A stretch of 64,000 nucleotides of DNA, taken from positions 62,001-126,000 of the forward strand of contig JABJGO010000066.1 of NCBI GenBank assembly GCA_018662225.1. Direction: 5' to 3'. The stretch comes from Rhodospirillales bacterium (GTDB lineage: Bacteria > Pseudomonadota > Alphaproteobacteria > Rhodospirillales > Casp-alpha2). Position 1 is the stretch's first letter; every line of letters starts with the position of its first letter. The translations under genes and the position numbers were made by a program. Below the pieces are notes generated by a model. That model did no database searches and had not been told where the DNA came from. It saw only the letters and a list, made by a program, of their open reading frames with translations. Positions 47,999-60,003 of the stretch are shown one piece after another.

Positions 47999-49534
47999 CT
48001 AGAGCAGGTAAGCGACCAAAACAGCCAGACCTGCAATGGCGCTCCACAACCATACTGGTGAGACCAGCGGCGATGGGTTGCCCTTTAGGGCGGCGATGGT
48101 CTCCGGGTCCAGCTTAAGCTGTCCGCTGGCGACCATTTCGGCGCCCTTTTCCAGATTGCGAATCACGCGCGGCAGGCGCTCCAGTGTCTCTAGCCCTGTG
48201 GTCACAATATCACGCAACCGGGCTTCCGGTCCCAAATGCTGGACCATCCATGCTTCGATCAAAGGCCGGGCCATGAACCATATATTGGCTTCAGGGGCCA
48301 GGCTGCGGGCCGTTCCTTCGGCCACCAACATGGTTTTTTGCAACAACAGTAATTGCGGTTGGGTTTCCATATCAAAGGTCTTGGCGACCTGAAATAACAG
48401 GCCCAACAGACGCGCGATGGATACTTCGCTCTGTGGTTTGTCCAGTATGGGCTCGGCGATGGCCCGACAGGCCTGTGTGAAGTCCTCAACCGACTTATGT
48501 CCGGGAATCCAGCCCGCCTCCATGTGAAGCTCGGCCACGCGGGCGTAATCACGGGTCAGGAAGCCCAGCAAAATGCCCCCGAGATAACGCCGGTCCGGCA
48601 TGCTGAGGCGGCCCATGATACCGAAATCAACGGCACCGACGGTCCCGTCGCCCAGCACAAACAGATTGCCGGGGTGCAGGTCGGCGTGGAAAAAGCCGTC
48701 CCGAAATAGCTGGTTAAAGAATGCATCGGCGGCCTTTTGCAATACATTCAGCGGGTCGTGACCAGCGGCTATAATGGCCTCGCGATCATCGAGCGGAATG
48801 CCTTCCAGGCGTTCGGTGGTCATCACACGCTGGCCCGACAGAGACCAGTCCACGGATGGAATGTTGAAAGTCCCGTCCCCGGAGAAGTTCTCGCCTATTT
48901 CGGCTGCCCCTGCTGCCTCAAAGCGTAAATCCATTTCCATGTGGATTGTTTGTTCCAGAACCGCAACGGATTCCTGTGGTTTAAGTCGCCGATAGCCGGG
49001 CGCGCGGCGCTCCACCATTTGGGCCACCCACGAAAACATCTCGATATCGTTATGAAATGCGTCTTCGATGCCGGGCCGCAGGATCTTCACGGCCACCTCC
49101 CGGCCTTCTTTTGTGACGGCAAAGTGCACCTGCGCGATTGAGGCGGCGGCATGCGCTTTCTCATCGAAGCTGGCAAACAGCTCTTCAGGCGTCTGCCCGA
49201 ATTCATCCACAATGGCGGCGCGCACCTGGTCGATGGAAAACGGTGGCAAATTATCCTGTAGCAACGACAAGTCCCGGCACAGCTCCTCACCCAACAGATC
49301 CGAGCGGGTGGAAAGGGCCTGACCGAATTTGATGAAACTGGGGCCGGCCTCTTGCAGCGCCCGCGACAGTCGTTCGCCCGGACGGCCCTTGGATCGGCGC
49401 CGGCTGCCTACTCTGGCTGCCCAGCGAATGCCCGGGGCCACGTCCAGCCGGTCGAGCAGGAACAAGGCATCGTGGCGTGCCAGAATACGTGCAACACGGA
49501 GCAACCGAAGCGCGTTTCGAAAATTGCCTGCCAT
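47999..49534 (-). CDS. ubiB: Ubiquinone biosynthesis ABC1-type kinase-like protein UbiB
   Basis: Atypical kinase-like membrane protein required for ubiquinone synthesis, thought to extract or present lipid intermediates. Features: the KxGQ segment PSFIKFGQALSTRSDL near 67-82, the A-rich nucleotide loop AAASIAQVHFAV, the Lys in EVAVKILRPGI, and the catalytic-loop HADLHPGNLF followed by VGAVDFGIMG. The extreme C-terminus is a hydrophobic anchor (LWSAIAGLAVLVAYLL). The ATG at 49534 (511 residues) is used because an upstream start would overlap ubiE. Confidence 0.95.
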   Translation of the reverse strand: MAGNFRNALRLLRVARILARHDALFLLDRLDVAPGIRWAARVGSRRRSKGRPGERLSRALQEAGPSFIKFGQALSTRSDLLGEELCRDLSLLQDNLPPFSIDQVRAAIVDEFGQTPEELFASFDEKAHAAASIAQVHFAVTKEGREVAVKILRPGIEDAFHNDIEMFSWVAQMVERRAPGYRRLKPQESVAVLEQTIHMEMDLRFEAAGAAEIGENFSGDGTFNIPSVDWSLSGQRVMTTERLEGIPLDDREAIIAAGHDPLNVLQKAADAFFNQLFRDGFFHADLHPGNLFVLGDGTVGAVDFGIMGRLSMPDRRYLGGILLGFLTRDYARVAELHMEAGWIPGHKSVEDFTQACRAIAEPILDKPQSEVSIARLLGLLFQVAKTFDMETQPQLLLLQKTMLVAEGTARSLAPEANIWFMARPLIEAWMVQHLGPEARLRDIVTTGLETLERLPRVIRNLEKGAEMVASGQLKLDPETIAALKGNPSPLVSPVWLWSAIAGLAVLVAYLL

Positions 49535-49544
49535 GGCCTGTACT

Positions 49545-50315
49545 CTAAATCCGCCAGGCCGAATGGATGGCCGCAATCCCGCCTGACAGGTTCTGGTAGG
49601 TCACATTGCCGAGGCCTGTGCGCTCAATCATGGCGGCGAAGTCCTTTTGCGCCGGGAACTGGCGAATGCTTTCGGCCAGGTACTGGTACGCGTCCGCATC
49701 GCCAGCAATGCTTGATCCCAATGTGGGCAGAATGTTGAACGAATAGGCATCATACAGTTTGGATAACCACGGCAAGGCCACGGTGGAAAATTCAAGGCAC
49801 AGGAAACGCCCGCCCGGCTTTAACACCCGGCGCGCTTCTTCCAACGCTCGTTGCGGATTCGTAACGTTACGAATACAAAACGCAATGGTGAACGCATCCA
49901 CAGACGAGTCCTCTATAGGCAGGTTTTCGGCATCACCGGGTACCCAGGTAATATTATCCAGAACCCCCCGGTCGATGGCACGGTCCCGGCCTACGGCCAG
50001 CATTTCTTCGTTGATATCCACCACGGTGACCGAGCCGCCACCATTTTTGAGAAATCGCAAGGCGATGTCACCGGTGCCGCCGCCCACATCCAGCAATGTC
50101 ATGTTGGCGCGTGGGCGAAGCTGGTTGATGAGGGTGTTTTTCCACAAACGGTGAACACCGGCGCTCATCAGGTCGTTCATCAGGTCATATTTGGGCGCCA
50201 CAGAATCAAACACCCCCCGCACCATGCCAGACTTATCATCCGCATTGACGGTTTTGAAGCCAAAGTGGGTTGTTGTTTCTGGTGTCACTTCCGGGTTGGC
50301 CATAAATTTTTCCAT
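49545..50315 (-). CDS. ubiE: Ubiquinone/menaquinone C-methyltransferase UbiE
   Basis: SAM-dependent C-methyltransferase of quinone synthesis. Start TTHFGFKTVNADDKSGMVR, SAM motif LLDVGGGTGDIALRFL near 74-89, and the family signature GDAENLPIEDSSVDAFTIAF near 126-145, followed by RNVTNPQRALEEARRVLKPG. At 256 residues it is standard. It heads the minus-strand run ubiE-ubiB and is divergent from mutM with 53 bases between starts. Confidence 0.97.
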   Translation of the reverse strand: MEKFMANPEVTPETTTHFGFKTVNADDKSGMVRGVFDSVAPKYDLMNDLMSAGVHRLWKNTLINQLRPRANMTLLDVGGGTGDIALRFLKNGGGSVTVVDINEEMLAVGRDRAIDRGVLDNITWVPGDAENLPIEDSSVDAFTIAFCIRNVTNPQRALEEARRVLKPGGRFLCLEFSTVALPWLSKLYDAYSFNILPTLGSSIAGDADAYQYLAESIRQFPAQKDFAAMIERTGLGNVTYQNLSGGIAAIHSAWRI

Positions 50316-50368
50316 TCAAACAGCGCGTCACCATAGCTTATGCGAACGGGACAAGCTAGATTGATCGC

Positions 50369-51223
50369 ATGCCAGAATTACCTGAAGTTGAAACCGTCCG
50401 TCGAGGCCTGATCCCCATCATGGAAGGGCAGGTGCTTTCCCGTGTGGTGGCGCGCCGTCCTGATTTACGGTTCCCAATCCCCGATGGTTTCGGTCAGCAG
50501 TTAACAGGGCGTCGGGTGGTCAGGTTAGATCGCCGGGCCAAGTACCTGTTAATTCATTTCGATAGCGGGGTAGTGCTGATCTGGCATCTGGGCATGTCTG
50601 GTCGCGTGTTGATATTTGAGCGCGACCCGCCGCCTGAAGAAAAGCACGATCATATTATTTTTGAGACGGAATCCGGTGCCGTGGTGCGCTTCAATGATAC
50701 TCGGCGGTACGGCTTTGTGGATCTGGTCGACGGGGACGCGCTGGACACTTATCCCATGATCGCCAAGTTGGGCCCGGAGCCGTTGGATGACAGTTTTGAT
50801 GGGGCCGCCCTGGCCCTGCGTCTGAAGAACCGAAAGACGCCGATCAAGGCCGCATTGCTGGATCAGTCTGTGGTGGCGGGGCTGGGAAACATCTATGTAT
50901 CCGAGGCTCTTCACCGTGCGGGCATCTCGCCGCGCCGGTTGGCCGGTACGGTTCAGGGTGGGCGGGCCGTCAAATTAATCGTCGCCATTAAACAGGTGCT
51001 GCGGGATGCCATCGCCGCTGGCGGATCATCCTTGCGCGACCACCGTCAACCCAATGGGGAGCTGGGTTATTTCCAGCACAGCTTTGTGGTCTATGACCGT
51101 GCCGGTCAGCCGTGCCCCCGTTGTGATCATGGTGGTGATCATGGTGGTGATTGTGGCGGTGTGATCCAACAAATCGTTCAATCGGGCCGCTCCACATTCT
51201 TTTGTTCGGCCTGTCAGCGTTGA
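50369..51223 (+). CDS. mutM: Formamidopyrimidine-DNA glycosylase MutM
   Basis: Removes 8-oxoguanine and formamidopyrimidines from DNA and cuts the abasic site. The catalytic N-terminus MPELPEVETVRRG (Pro2, Glu3) is exact, RRAKYLLIHF gives the conserved Lys near 58, and SVVAGLGNIYVSEALHRAGI is the helix-two-turns-helix. The C-terminal zinc finger starts CPRC and ends STFFCSACQR, but a 12-base triplication inserts DHGGDHGGDCGG after the first Cys pair where the family has only one or two residues. The finger would have an enlarged, His/Asp-rich loop with an extra Cys. Confidence 0.95.
   Translation: MPELPEVETVRRGLIPIMEGQVLSRVVARRPDLRFPIPDGFGQQLTGRRVVRLDRRAKYLLIHFDSGVVLIWHLGMSGRVLIFERDPPPEEKHDHIIFETESGAVVRFNDTRRYGFVDLVDGDALDTYPMIAKLGPEPLDDSFDGAALALRLKNRKTPIKAALLDQSVVAGLGNIYVSEALHRAGISPRRLAGTVQGGRAVKLIVAIKQVLRDAIAAGGSSLRDHRQPNGELGYFQHSFVVYDRAGQPCPRCDHGGDHGGDCGGVIQQIVQSGRSTFFCSACQR
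51125..51160 (+). repeat. 12-base tandem triplication in the mutM zinc-finger region
   Basis: Two perfect copies of GATCATGGTGGT (51125-51136, 51137-51148) are followed by a diverged third copy GATTGTGGCGGT (51149-51160). They encode DHGG, DHGG and DCGG within the zinc-finger loop. Confidence 0.88.
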
Positions 51224-51264
51224 TTACTCGTGCAAAGCCGGGTTTACAGCGATATACAGTCAGT

Positions 51265-51657
51265 ATGATTTCAATTCGCCTGCGCTCTGTACTTTATGCT
51301 GTCGTGATCGTCGTTTTGGCGGTTGCTGCACGGCCCGGTATGGCCCAGGAACTGAGCTTCCTCAGCGGCATTGATGATCTGCCCCTTATGCCGGGCCTGC
51401 TGGAACAGACAGATTTAACTCTGGTATTTGATTCAGCCGAGGGCCGGTACGTCGAGGCCTATGCCACGGGAAACGTAACTGAGTTGACGGTCTCGCAGTT
51501 TTATCAACAAAGCCTGCCACAACTGGGCTGGCTGCATGATGGTTTGGTCACGTACCAACGTGATGGCGAGATTCTAATTATTCTGTCATCCCCATCGCCT
51601 GATGGTAGTAGTGCAACCACTGTTCGGTTTGCCCTCTCGCCACAAAACAGCAATTAG
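51265..51657 (+). CDS. Small exported protein of unknown function
   Basis: A 130-residue protein with a clear signal peptide ([20 protein letters not shown], cut before QELSF). The mature part of about 100 residues contains [20 protein letters not shown] and [15 protein letters not shown], resembling small periplasmic proteins of alphaproteobacteria that lie between mutM and an enoyl-CoA hydratase. No enzyme motif or cysteine pair is seen. The start ATG is 41 bases after mutM. Confidence 0.75.
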   Translation: MISIRLRSVLYAVVIVVLAVAARPGMAQELSFLSGIDDLPLMPGLLEQTDLTLVFDSAEGRYVEAYATGNVTELTVSQFYQQSLPQLGWLHDGLVTYQRDGEILIILSSPSPDGSSATTVRFALSPQNSN

Positions 51658-51691
51658 ACCAACCTCATTCCAACACGGAGAACCGTCCCGA

Positions 51692-52462
51692 ATGTATAAT
51701 ACCATCTTGAGCGAAACCCGTGATGCGGTTGGCCTGATAACCCTGAGCCGCCCTGACGCCCTTAATGCCCTTAATGCTGAACTGCTTTCTGAGCTTGGCG
51801 ATGCGCTGGATGCCTTTTCGAGCGATGATGCGATCCGCGCCATTGTGATTACGGGCAGCGAAAAAGCCTTTGCCGCCGGTGCCGACATCAAGGAAATGAT
51901 GAACCTCTCCTATATGGACGCCTACAAGGTTGATCTGCTGCCTAACTGGGACCGCATGCAGGCGTGCCGCAAACCTGTTATCGCGGCGGTGGCCGGGTTT
52001 GCACTGGGCGGTGGGTGTGAACTGGCCATGCAGTGTGACTTTATTATTGCTGCCGATACCGCCCAGTTCGGCCAACCAGAAATCAAGCTCGGCATCATTC
52101 CGGGCGGTGGCGGCACCCAGCGCCTGACCAGTTTGGTGGGAAAATCCAAGGCCATGGAGATGTGCCTGACTGGACGCATGATGGGTGCCGAAGAAGCGGA
52201 GCGTGCTGGGTTGGTCAGCCGCATCGTACCCGCCGCGAGCCTTTTGGACGACGCCCTCGCCACGGCGGCGACTATTGCTGCGAAGTCCCAGCCGATCGCC
52301 ATGATGGCCAAGGAGGCGGTAAACACGGCGCTTGAGACGTCATTGAGTAAGGGCATTTTCTTCGAAAAACGGCTATTTCAAGCCACTTTTGCTACCGAAG
52401 ATCAAAAAGAAGGCATGGCTGCATTCAACGAAAAGCGGAAACCCGACTTTAAACATAAGTGA
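51692..52462 (+). CDS. Enoyl-CoA hydratase
   Basis: Crotonase-family enzyme hydrating trans-2-enoyl-CoA in beta-oxidation or amino acid breakdown. The oxyanion-hole segments [12 protein letters not shown] near 64-75 and [15 protein letters not shown] near 104-118 are present. Both catalytic glutamates of true hydratases can be placed: the Glu in GCELA and the Glu-centred [19 protein letters not shown]. At 256 residues it matches short-chain ECH. It starts 34 bases after the preceding small gene; an in-frame GTG or ATG further upstream would overlap that gene. Confidence 0.93.
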   Translation: MYNTILSETRDAVGLITLSRPDALNALNAELLSELGDALDAFSSDDAIRAIVITGSEKAFAAGADIKEMMNLSYMDAYKVDLLPNWDRMQACRKPVIAAVAGFALGGGCELAMQCDFIIAADTAQFGQPEIKLGIIPGGGGTQRLTSLVGKSKAMEMCLTGRMMGAEEAERAGLVSRIVPAASLLDDALATAATIAAKSQPIAMMAKEAVNTALETSLSKGIFFEKRLFQATFATEDQKEGMAAFNEKRKPDFKHK

Positions 52463-52512
52463 GGACGCGCACCGTTGACCGTGGCTCGCCAAAAAACATT
52501 GTGCAGCAACGC

Positions 52513-52541
52513 TTGACGCCCGGTGAGAGTGCCTATATATA
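52513..52541 (+). promoter_or_regulatory. Promoter of rpsT
   Basis: TTGACG (52513-52518) and TATATA (52536-52541) are 17 bases apart, 76 bases before the rpsT start codon. Both elements are close to the sigma-70 consensus. Confidence 0.65.
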
Positions 52542-52617
52542 CCTCGCTTCCGACCCGGTTAGAGACTGTTTGATACTGTTTGAGACTGGGACCGCATGAA
52601 ATTCAGGACGATAAAAA

Positions 52618-52884
52618 ATGGCTAATTCACTACAGGCACGCAAACGCATCCGTCAGACCGAACGACGCACCCAGGTAAACCGCGATCGTCGCAGTACGAT
52701 GCGGACATTTGTTCGTAAGGTTGAAGAAGCAATCGAAGCTGGCGATGTAGGTGCCGCTAAAGCAGCGCTACGTGACGCAGAGCCTAAATTGATGCGCTGT
52801 GCGCAAAAGGGCATCCTCGAAAAGAATACGGCTGCACGAAAAGTTTCTCGTCTAAGCGCTCGTGTGAAAGCACTGGCCAGCTAG
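52618..52884 (+). CDS. rpsT: 30S ribosomal protein S20
   Basis: Primary 16S rRNA-binding protein of the 30S subunit, a three-helix bundle. The N-terminus [20 protein letters not shown] and the following [20 protein letters not shown] are diagnostic; the end [19 protein letters not shown] is also typical. At 88 residues it is normal. It has its own promoter and terminator and lies upstream of dnaA, a pairing seen in many alphaproteobacteria. Confidence 0.98.
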   Translation: MANSLQARKRIRQTERRTQVNRDRRSTMRTFVRKVEEAIEAGDVGAAKAALRDAEPKLMRCAQKGILEKNTAARKVSRLSARVKALAS

Positions 52885-52922
52885 TCTGGATCAGAAAACA
52901 GGGTCAGCTATCCGATCCTCGA

Positions 52923-52953
52923 AAGCCGCGTTTTTTGAACGCGGCTTTTTTTA
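52923..52953 (+). terminator. Intrinsic terminator after rpsT
   Basis: AAGCCGCGTT-TTTTG-AACGCGGCTT is a ten-pair stem with a five-base loop followed by a T-run. Confidence 0.92.
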
Positions 52954-53416
52954 TGGGATTTTTTCTCGCTCAGGCTGCATGAGTCTGCAAAACGATTTTC
53001 TGTCAAGCCCCATTATTTGTGGATTCGCAAATTGAATCCGTTGCGCCCAAGCGCAGACCCTCCTAAGATTACTTGTGACGTGATTAGGGAGATGCGTCGC
53101 GCGTAACCTTAGAGGGTTTGCCATTGCTGCTGAATGTGGCGGACCCATCCTACTATTAGTTGAAGACGCAACGCCAGGGAGGCATCGTAGGTCACCACCG
53201 CAATGACGTTAAACTATGTCAATGGTGATGTATTTTTTTGGGGGGCTGTCGTTCTCTGATTCTACGAAAATCGTGTCGTGTGATCGCTGTTACAGCGCCC
53301 GACATTTAAATGCCCGACACTGGCATGTGCAATTGGTTGGCTAAGCGAAGCACCCGACCAATAATGATGAAATTAATATTGGCACCAGAATGCCAATGCC
53401 CGGGGATCAAAAATTT
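52954..53416. other. Long noncoding gap between rpsT and dnaA
   Basis: About 460 bases without a convincing gene. It holds three GANTC sites (GATTC at about 53022 and 53258, GAATC near 53035), the methylation motif of alphaproteobacterial CcrM. CCCGAC occurs three times (53298-53303, 53313-53318, 53353-53358), the first two within the 15-base direct repeat GCCCGACA. There is a long T/G homopolymer stretch near 53231-53245. Only one poor DnaA-box match (TGTGGATTC, near 53018) is seen, so a replication origin is not claimed. It most likely carries the dnaA promoter and its control sites. Confidence 0.55.
53337..53365 (+). promoter_or_regulatory. Possible dnaA promoter
   Basis: TTGGCT (53337-53342) and AATAAT (53360-53365) are 17 bases apart, giving a leader of about 45 bases before the chosen dnaA start. 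The third CCCGAC copy lies in the spacer. Confidence 0.4.
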
Positions 53417-54811
53417 ATGTCGAGCGATCAGATTAAGCGCGAAATAGACGCGCAGTGGTTAGAACTAAGCGAGCAACTCCGCGCCGAAATCGGCGAGGCT
53501 GCGTTCCAGAGCTGGATCAAACCAATCTCTGTGCGTGATCAAGATGGCGGTACCGTCAAGATGACTGTGCCGACACGGTTTATGCGTGACTGGGTTGCCG
53601 CCCACTATGTGGACCGTTTAACCGACCTGTGGTCACAATGTGATGCCGGTATCTCGGCTGTTGAAATCAATGTGCAGACGGACCGGCATGTGCAAGCGAC
53701 GCCTGAGCGTGCCGATGACGGCAACACGTTCGGATCAGCGCGCCGTATCGGCGATATGGACAAAGATCTTCAGGCAAAACGCGACGATATCAGCGCACCG
53801 CTGGACTCCCGTTTCATGTTCGAGCGATTTGTTGTGGGTAAGCCGAACGAATTTGCCTACGCCGCCGCCCGTCGTGTGGCCGAAGCCGAGGTGGTGCCGT
53901 TCAATCCGCTGTTCCTGTATGGCGGCGTCGGGCTTGGTAAGACTCACCTGATGCATGCTATTGCCTGGCACATTCGACAGGTCACGCCACAGCGTAACGT
54001 TATGTATCTGTCGGCTGAGAAATTCATGTACCAGTTCGTGCGCGCCCTTCGCGAGCAGAACACGGTGGATTTCAAACAGCAATTCCGTTCCGTGGACGTG
54101 TTGATGATTGATGACGTCCAATTCATCAGCGGTAAGGACTCCACCCAGGAAGAATTCTTCCACACCTTTAACGCGCTTGTTGATCAGGGTCGCCAGATCG
54201 TTATTTCGGCGGATAAGTCACCGTCCGATTTAGAGGGCATGGAAGAGCGCCTGATTTCACGCCTTAACTGTGGCCTGGTTGCTGATATTCACGCCACGAC
54301 ATACGAACTGCGTTTGGGCATTCTGCAATCCAAGGCTGAGCAGATGGGTGTAGAAGTGCCACCCAAGGTGCTTGAATTTCTGGCTCATAAAATTACGTCC
54401 AATGTTCGCGAGCTTGAAGGTGGCCTCAACCGTGTTGTTGCCCATTCTCAGCTTATCGGTCGCGATATCTCGCTGGAGACAACACAAGAGGTTCTCCATG
54501 ATTTGTTACGCGCCAATGATCGCCGCGTGACCATTGAAGAAATTCAAAAACGCGTTTCACAACATTTCAATATCCGCGTTTCCGACATGCATTCGGCCCG
54601 CCGGGCTCGTTCGGTTGCCCGGCCTCGTCAGGTCGCCATGTATCTGGCCAAGCAACTTACATCGCGTTCCTTGCCCGAAATCGGCCGCAAATTTGGCGGT
54701 CGAGATCACACCACGGTCATGCACGCGGTCAAGAAGGTGGACGAGCTGCGCGAACACGATTCGTCGTTTGCAGAGGACGTGGAGCTGCTTCGGCGTATGC
54801 TGGAGGGCTAA
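53417..54811 (+). CDS. dnaA: Chromosomal replication initiator DnaA
   Basis: AAA+ ATPase that binds DnaA boxes and opens the origin. Domain I (about 1-75: FQSWIKPISVRDQDGGTVKM), a short linker, the AAA+ core with Walker A GGVGLGKTHLMHAIAW near 169-184 and Walker B VDVLMIDDVQFISGK near 225-239, and the C-terminal DNA-binding signature GGRDHTTVMHAVKKV near 427-441. ATG 53417 is preferred because GGGGA stands ten bases before it; an ATG at 53390 would add nine residues. Confidence 0.97.
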   Translation: MSSDQIKREIDAQWLELSEQLRAEIGEAAFQSWIKPISVRDQDGGTVKMTVPTRFMRDWVAAHYVDRLTDLWSQCDAGISAVEINVQTDRHVQATPERADDGNTFGSARRIGDMDKDLQAKRDDISAPLDSRFMFERFVVGKPNEFAYAAARRVAEAEVVPFNPLFLYGGVGLGKTHLMHAIAWHIRQVTPQRNVMYLSAEKFMYQFVRALREQNTVDFKQQFRSVDVLMIDDVQFISGKDSTQEEFFHTFNALVDQGRQIVISADKSPSDLEGMEERLISRLNCGLVADIHATTYELRLGILQSKAEQMGVEVPPKVLEFLAHKITSNVRELEGGLNRVVAHSQLIGRDISLETTQEVLHDLLRANDRRVTIEEIQKRVSQHFNIRVSDMHSARRARSVARPRQVAMYLAKQLTSRSLPEIGRKFGGRDHTTVMHAVKKVDELREHDSSFAEDVELLRRMLEG

Positions 54812-54881
54812 GGCTCTTCTCTGTCCCTGTAATCCGTTGAAATTGCGTCTGTTTTCGCCTCCATTTTGGTTGCGAAAATGC

Positions 54882-54909
54882 TTACCATTCCGGACCTATC
54901 TGATATACT
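54882..54909 (+). promoter_or_regulatory. Possible dnaN promoter
   Basis: TTACCA (54882-54887) and TATACT (54904-54909) are 16 bases apart in the 284-base gap between dnaA and dnaN. The -10 element matches at five of six bases. An open frame covering this gap is judged to be chance. Confidence 0.4.
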
Positions 54910-55095
54910 GTGAAGCCTTATCGCGGGGCCGTTCGATAGCCTTTATTGTGATGGGCGAATGGGTGTTTTCCGGGCTAATTTCGACCCGGATTTCTGTTCG
55001 TCATGGATACTGGTATCCGACCCAATTTATGGGGCGCAATTTGCGAGGCGCGGGCGGATTGGAACAAGTTATTTTAAGCGGGTTATGAATTAACA

Positions 55096-56214
55096 ATGAA
55101 ACTGACTATTGAACGAGCAACGCTCCTGAAGTCTCTGGGACATGTGCAAAGCGTTGTCGAGCGACGCAACACTATTCCCATTCTGTCCAATGTGAAAATG
55201 ACCGCTGCCGATGGCAGGCTGGATCTGGACGCAACGGATATGGACTTGGATATTGTGGCGGGTGTGGCGGCAGATGTGTCCGCTCCCGGCTCCACCACGG
55301 CACCGGCGCATACCTTGTATGAAATCGTCCGTAAATTGCCCGATGGCACGCAGGTAGAACTGGACGCCACCTCTGATGATGGCCAGCTGGCCTTGCGCGC
55401 TGGTCGTTCACGATTTTCGCTCACCTGCCTGCCGACCGAAGATTTTCCGGTTATGGCTGGAGGCGACGCAACGCATACCTTCAGCATTGCGGCTGGCGAG
55501 CTGCGCGGGCTGATTGACCGCACCCGATTTGCTATATCCACCGAAGAAACCCGGTATTATCTAAACGGTATTTACCTGCATAGCACAGATCGTGACGGCA
55601 CCAGCGTGCTGCGCGCTGTTGCAACCGACGGGCACCGCCTGGCGAGTGTGGAATGCCCCTTGCCCAGTGGCGCGGCTGGTATGCCGGGCATTATTGTGCC
55701 CCGTAAAACCATTGCTGAATTACGCAAGCTGATCGAAGATTCTTCGGACGATGTGGATGTTTCGTTGTCTGAATTCAAAATCCGGTTCACTTTTGATGGC
55801 GCGGTTCTGACATCCAAGCTTATCGATGGCACTTTCCCCGATTACCAGCGCGTGATCCCGGAAGGCAATGATAAGGAAATGGATGTTGAATGCCGGATGT
55901 TTGGTGATGCCGTTGATCGCGTTTCCGCTATTTCCAGTGAAAAATCCCGCGCCGTGAAAATGAAGCTGGCTGACGGTATTTTGACGCTATCGGCCTCTAG
56001 CCCCGAGCACGGTAGTGCTTCCGAAGAAATAGAAGTGGATTTCGCCGGTGATGAGATTGAGATCGGTTTCAATTCTCGCTATCTGCTGGACATCGTTCAA
56101 CAGGTTGAAGGCGACGCCATGCGGTTTGTTTTAGCGGATGCCGCCTCGCCCACCATTATCCGTGAAGTTGATGACGAAAGCGCGCTCTACGTCCTCATGC
56201 CAATGCGCGTGTAA
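55096..56214 (+). CDS. dnaN: DNA polymerase III beta subunit (sliding clamp)
   Basis: Ring-shaped processivity clamp, three similar domains in 372 residues. Recognisable segments: the start MKLTIERATLLKSLGHVQSV, RNTIPILSNVKM, VATDGHRLASVECPL, and the C-terminal ALYVLMPMRV, which matches the end of all bacterial beta clamps (PMR). It lies between dnaA and recF in the standard order. Confidence 0.97.
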   Translation: MKLTIERATLLKSLGHVQSVVERRNTIPILSNVKMTAADGRLDLDATDMDLDIVAGVAADVSAPGSTTAPAHTLYEIVRKLPDGTQVELDATSDDGQLALRAGRSRFSLTCLPTEDFPVMAGGDATHTFSIAAGELRGLIDRTRFAISTEETRYYLNGIYLHSTDRDGTSVLRAVATDGHRLASVECPLPSGAAGMPGIIVPRKTIAELRKLIEDSSDDVDVSLSEFKIRFTFDGAVLTSKLIDGTFPDYQRVIPEGNDKEMDVECRMFGDAVDRVSAISSEKSRAVKMKLADGILTLSASSPEHGSASEEIEVDFAGDEIEIGFNSRYLLDIVQQVEGDAMRFVLADAASPTIIREVDDESALYVLMPMRV

Positions 56215-56308
56215 TAGTTAGAGGGTAACAAAAATCTTGTTACAGACGCCATGCGATACGCCAACTGTATCTGACTCTGTATCTAGCAATGGATCACCGG
56301 GTGTTTTT

Positions 56309-59957
<3,649 letters not shown>

Positions 59958-60003
59958 TTTGGGGTGTCGTTTGCTGTTTCGGCTTTCCGGAAATCACACG
60001 ATG

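Noticed and set aside
52954-53416. Replication origin next to dnaA
   Set aside because: Only one poor DnaA-box match is present and no AT-rich unwinding repeats; the gene order alone is not enough.
54534-55088. 184-codon plus-strand frame covering the dnaA end and the dnaA-dnaN gap
   Set aside because: The first half is dnaA read in another frame and the rest shows no protein-like pattern; the gap carries a probable dnaN promoter.
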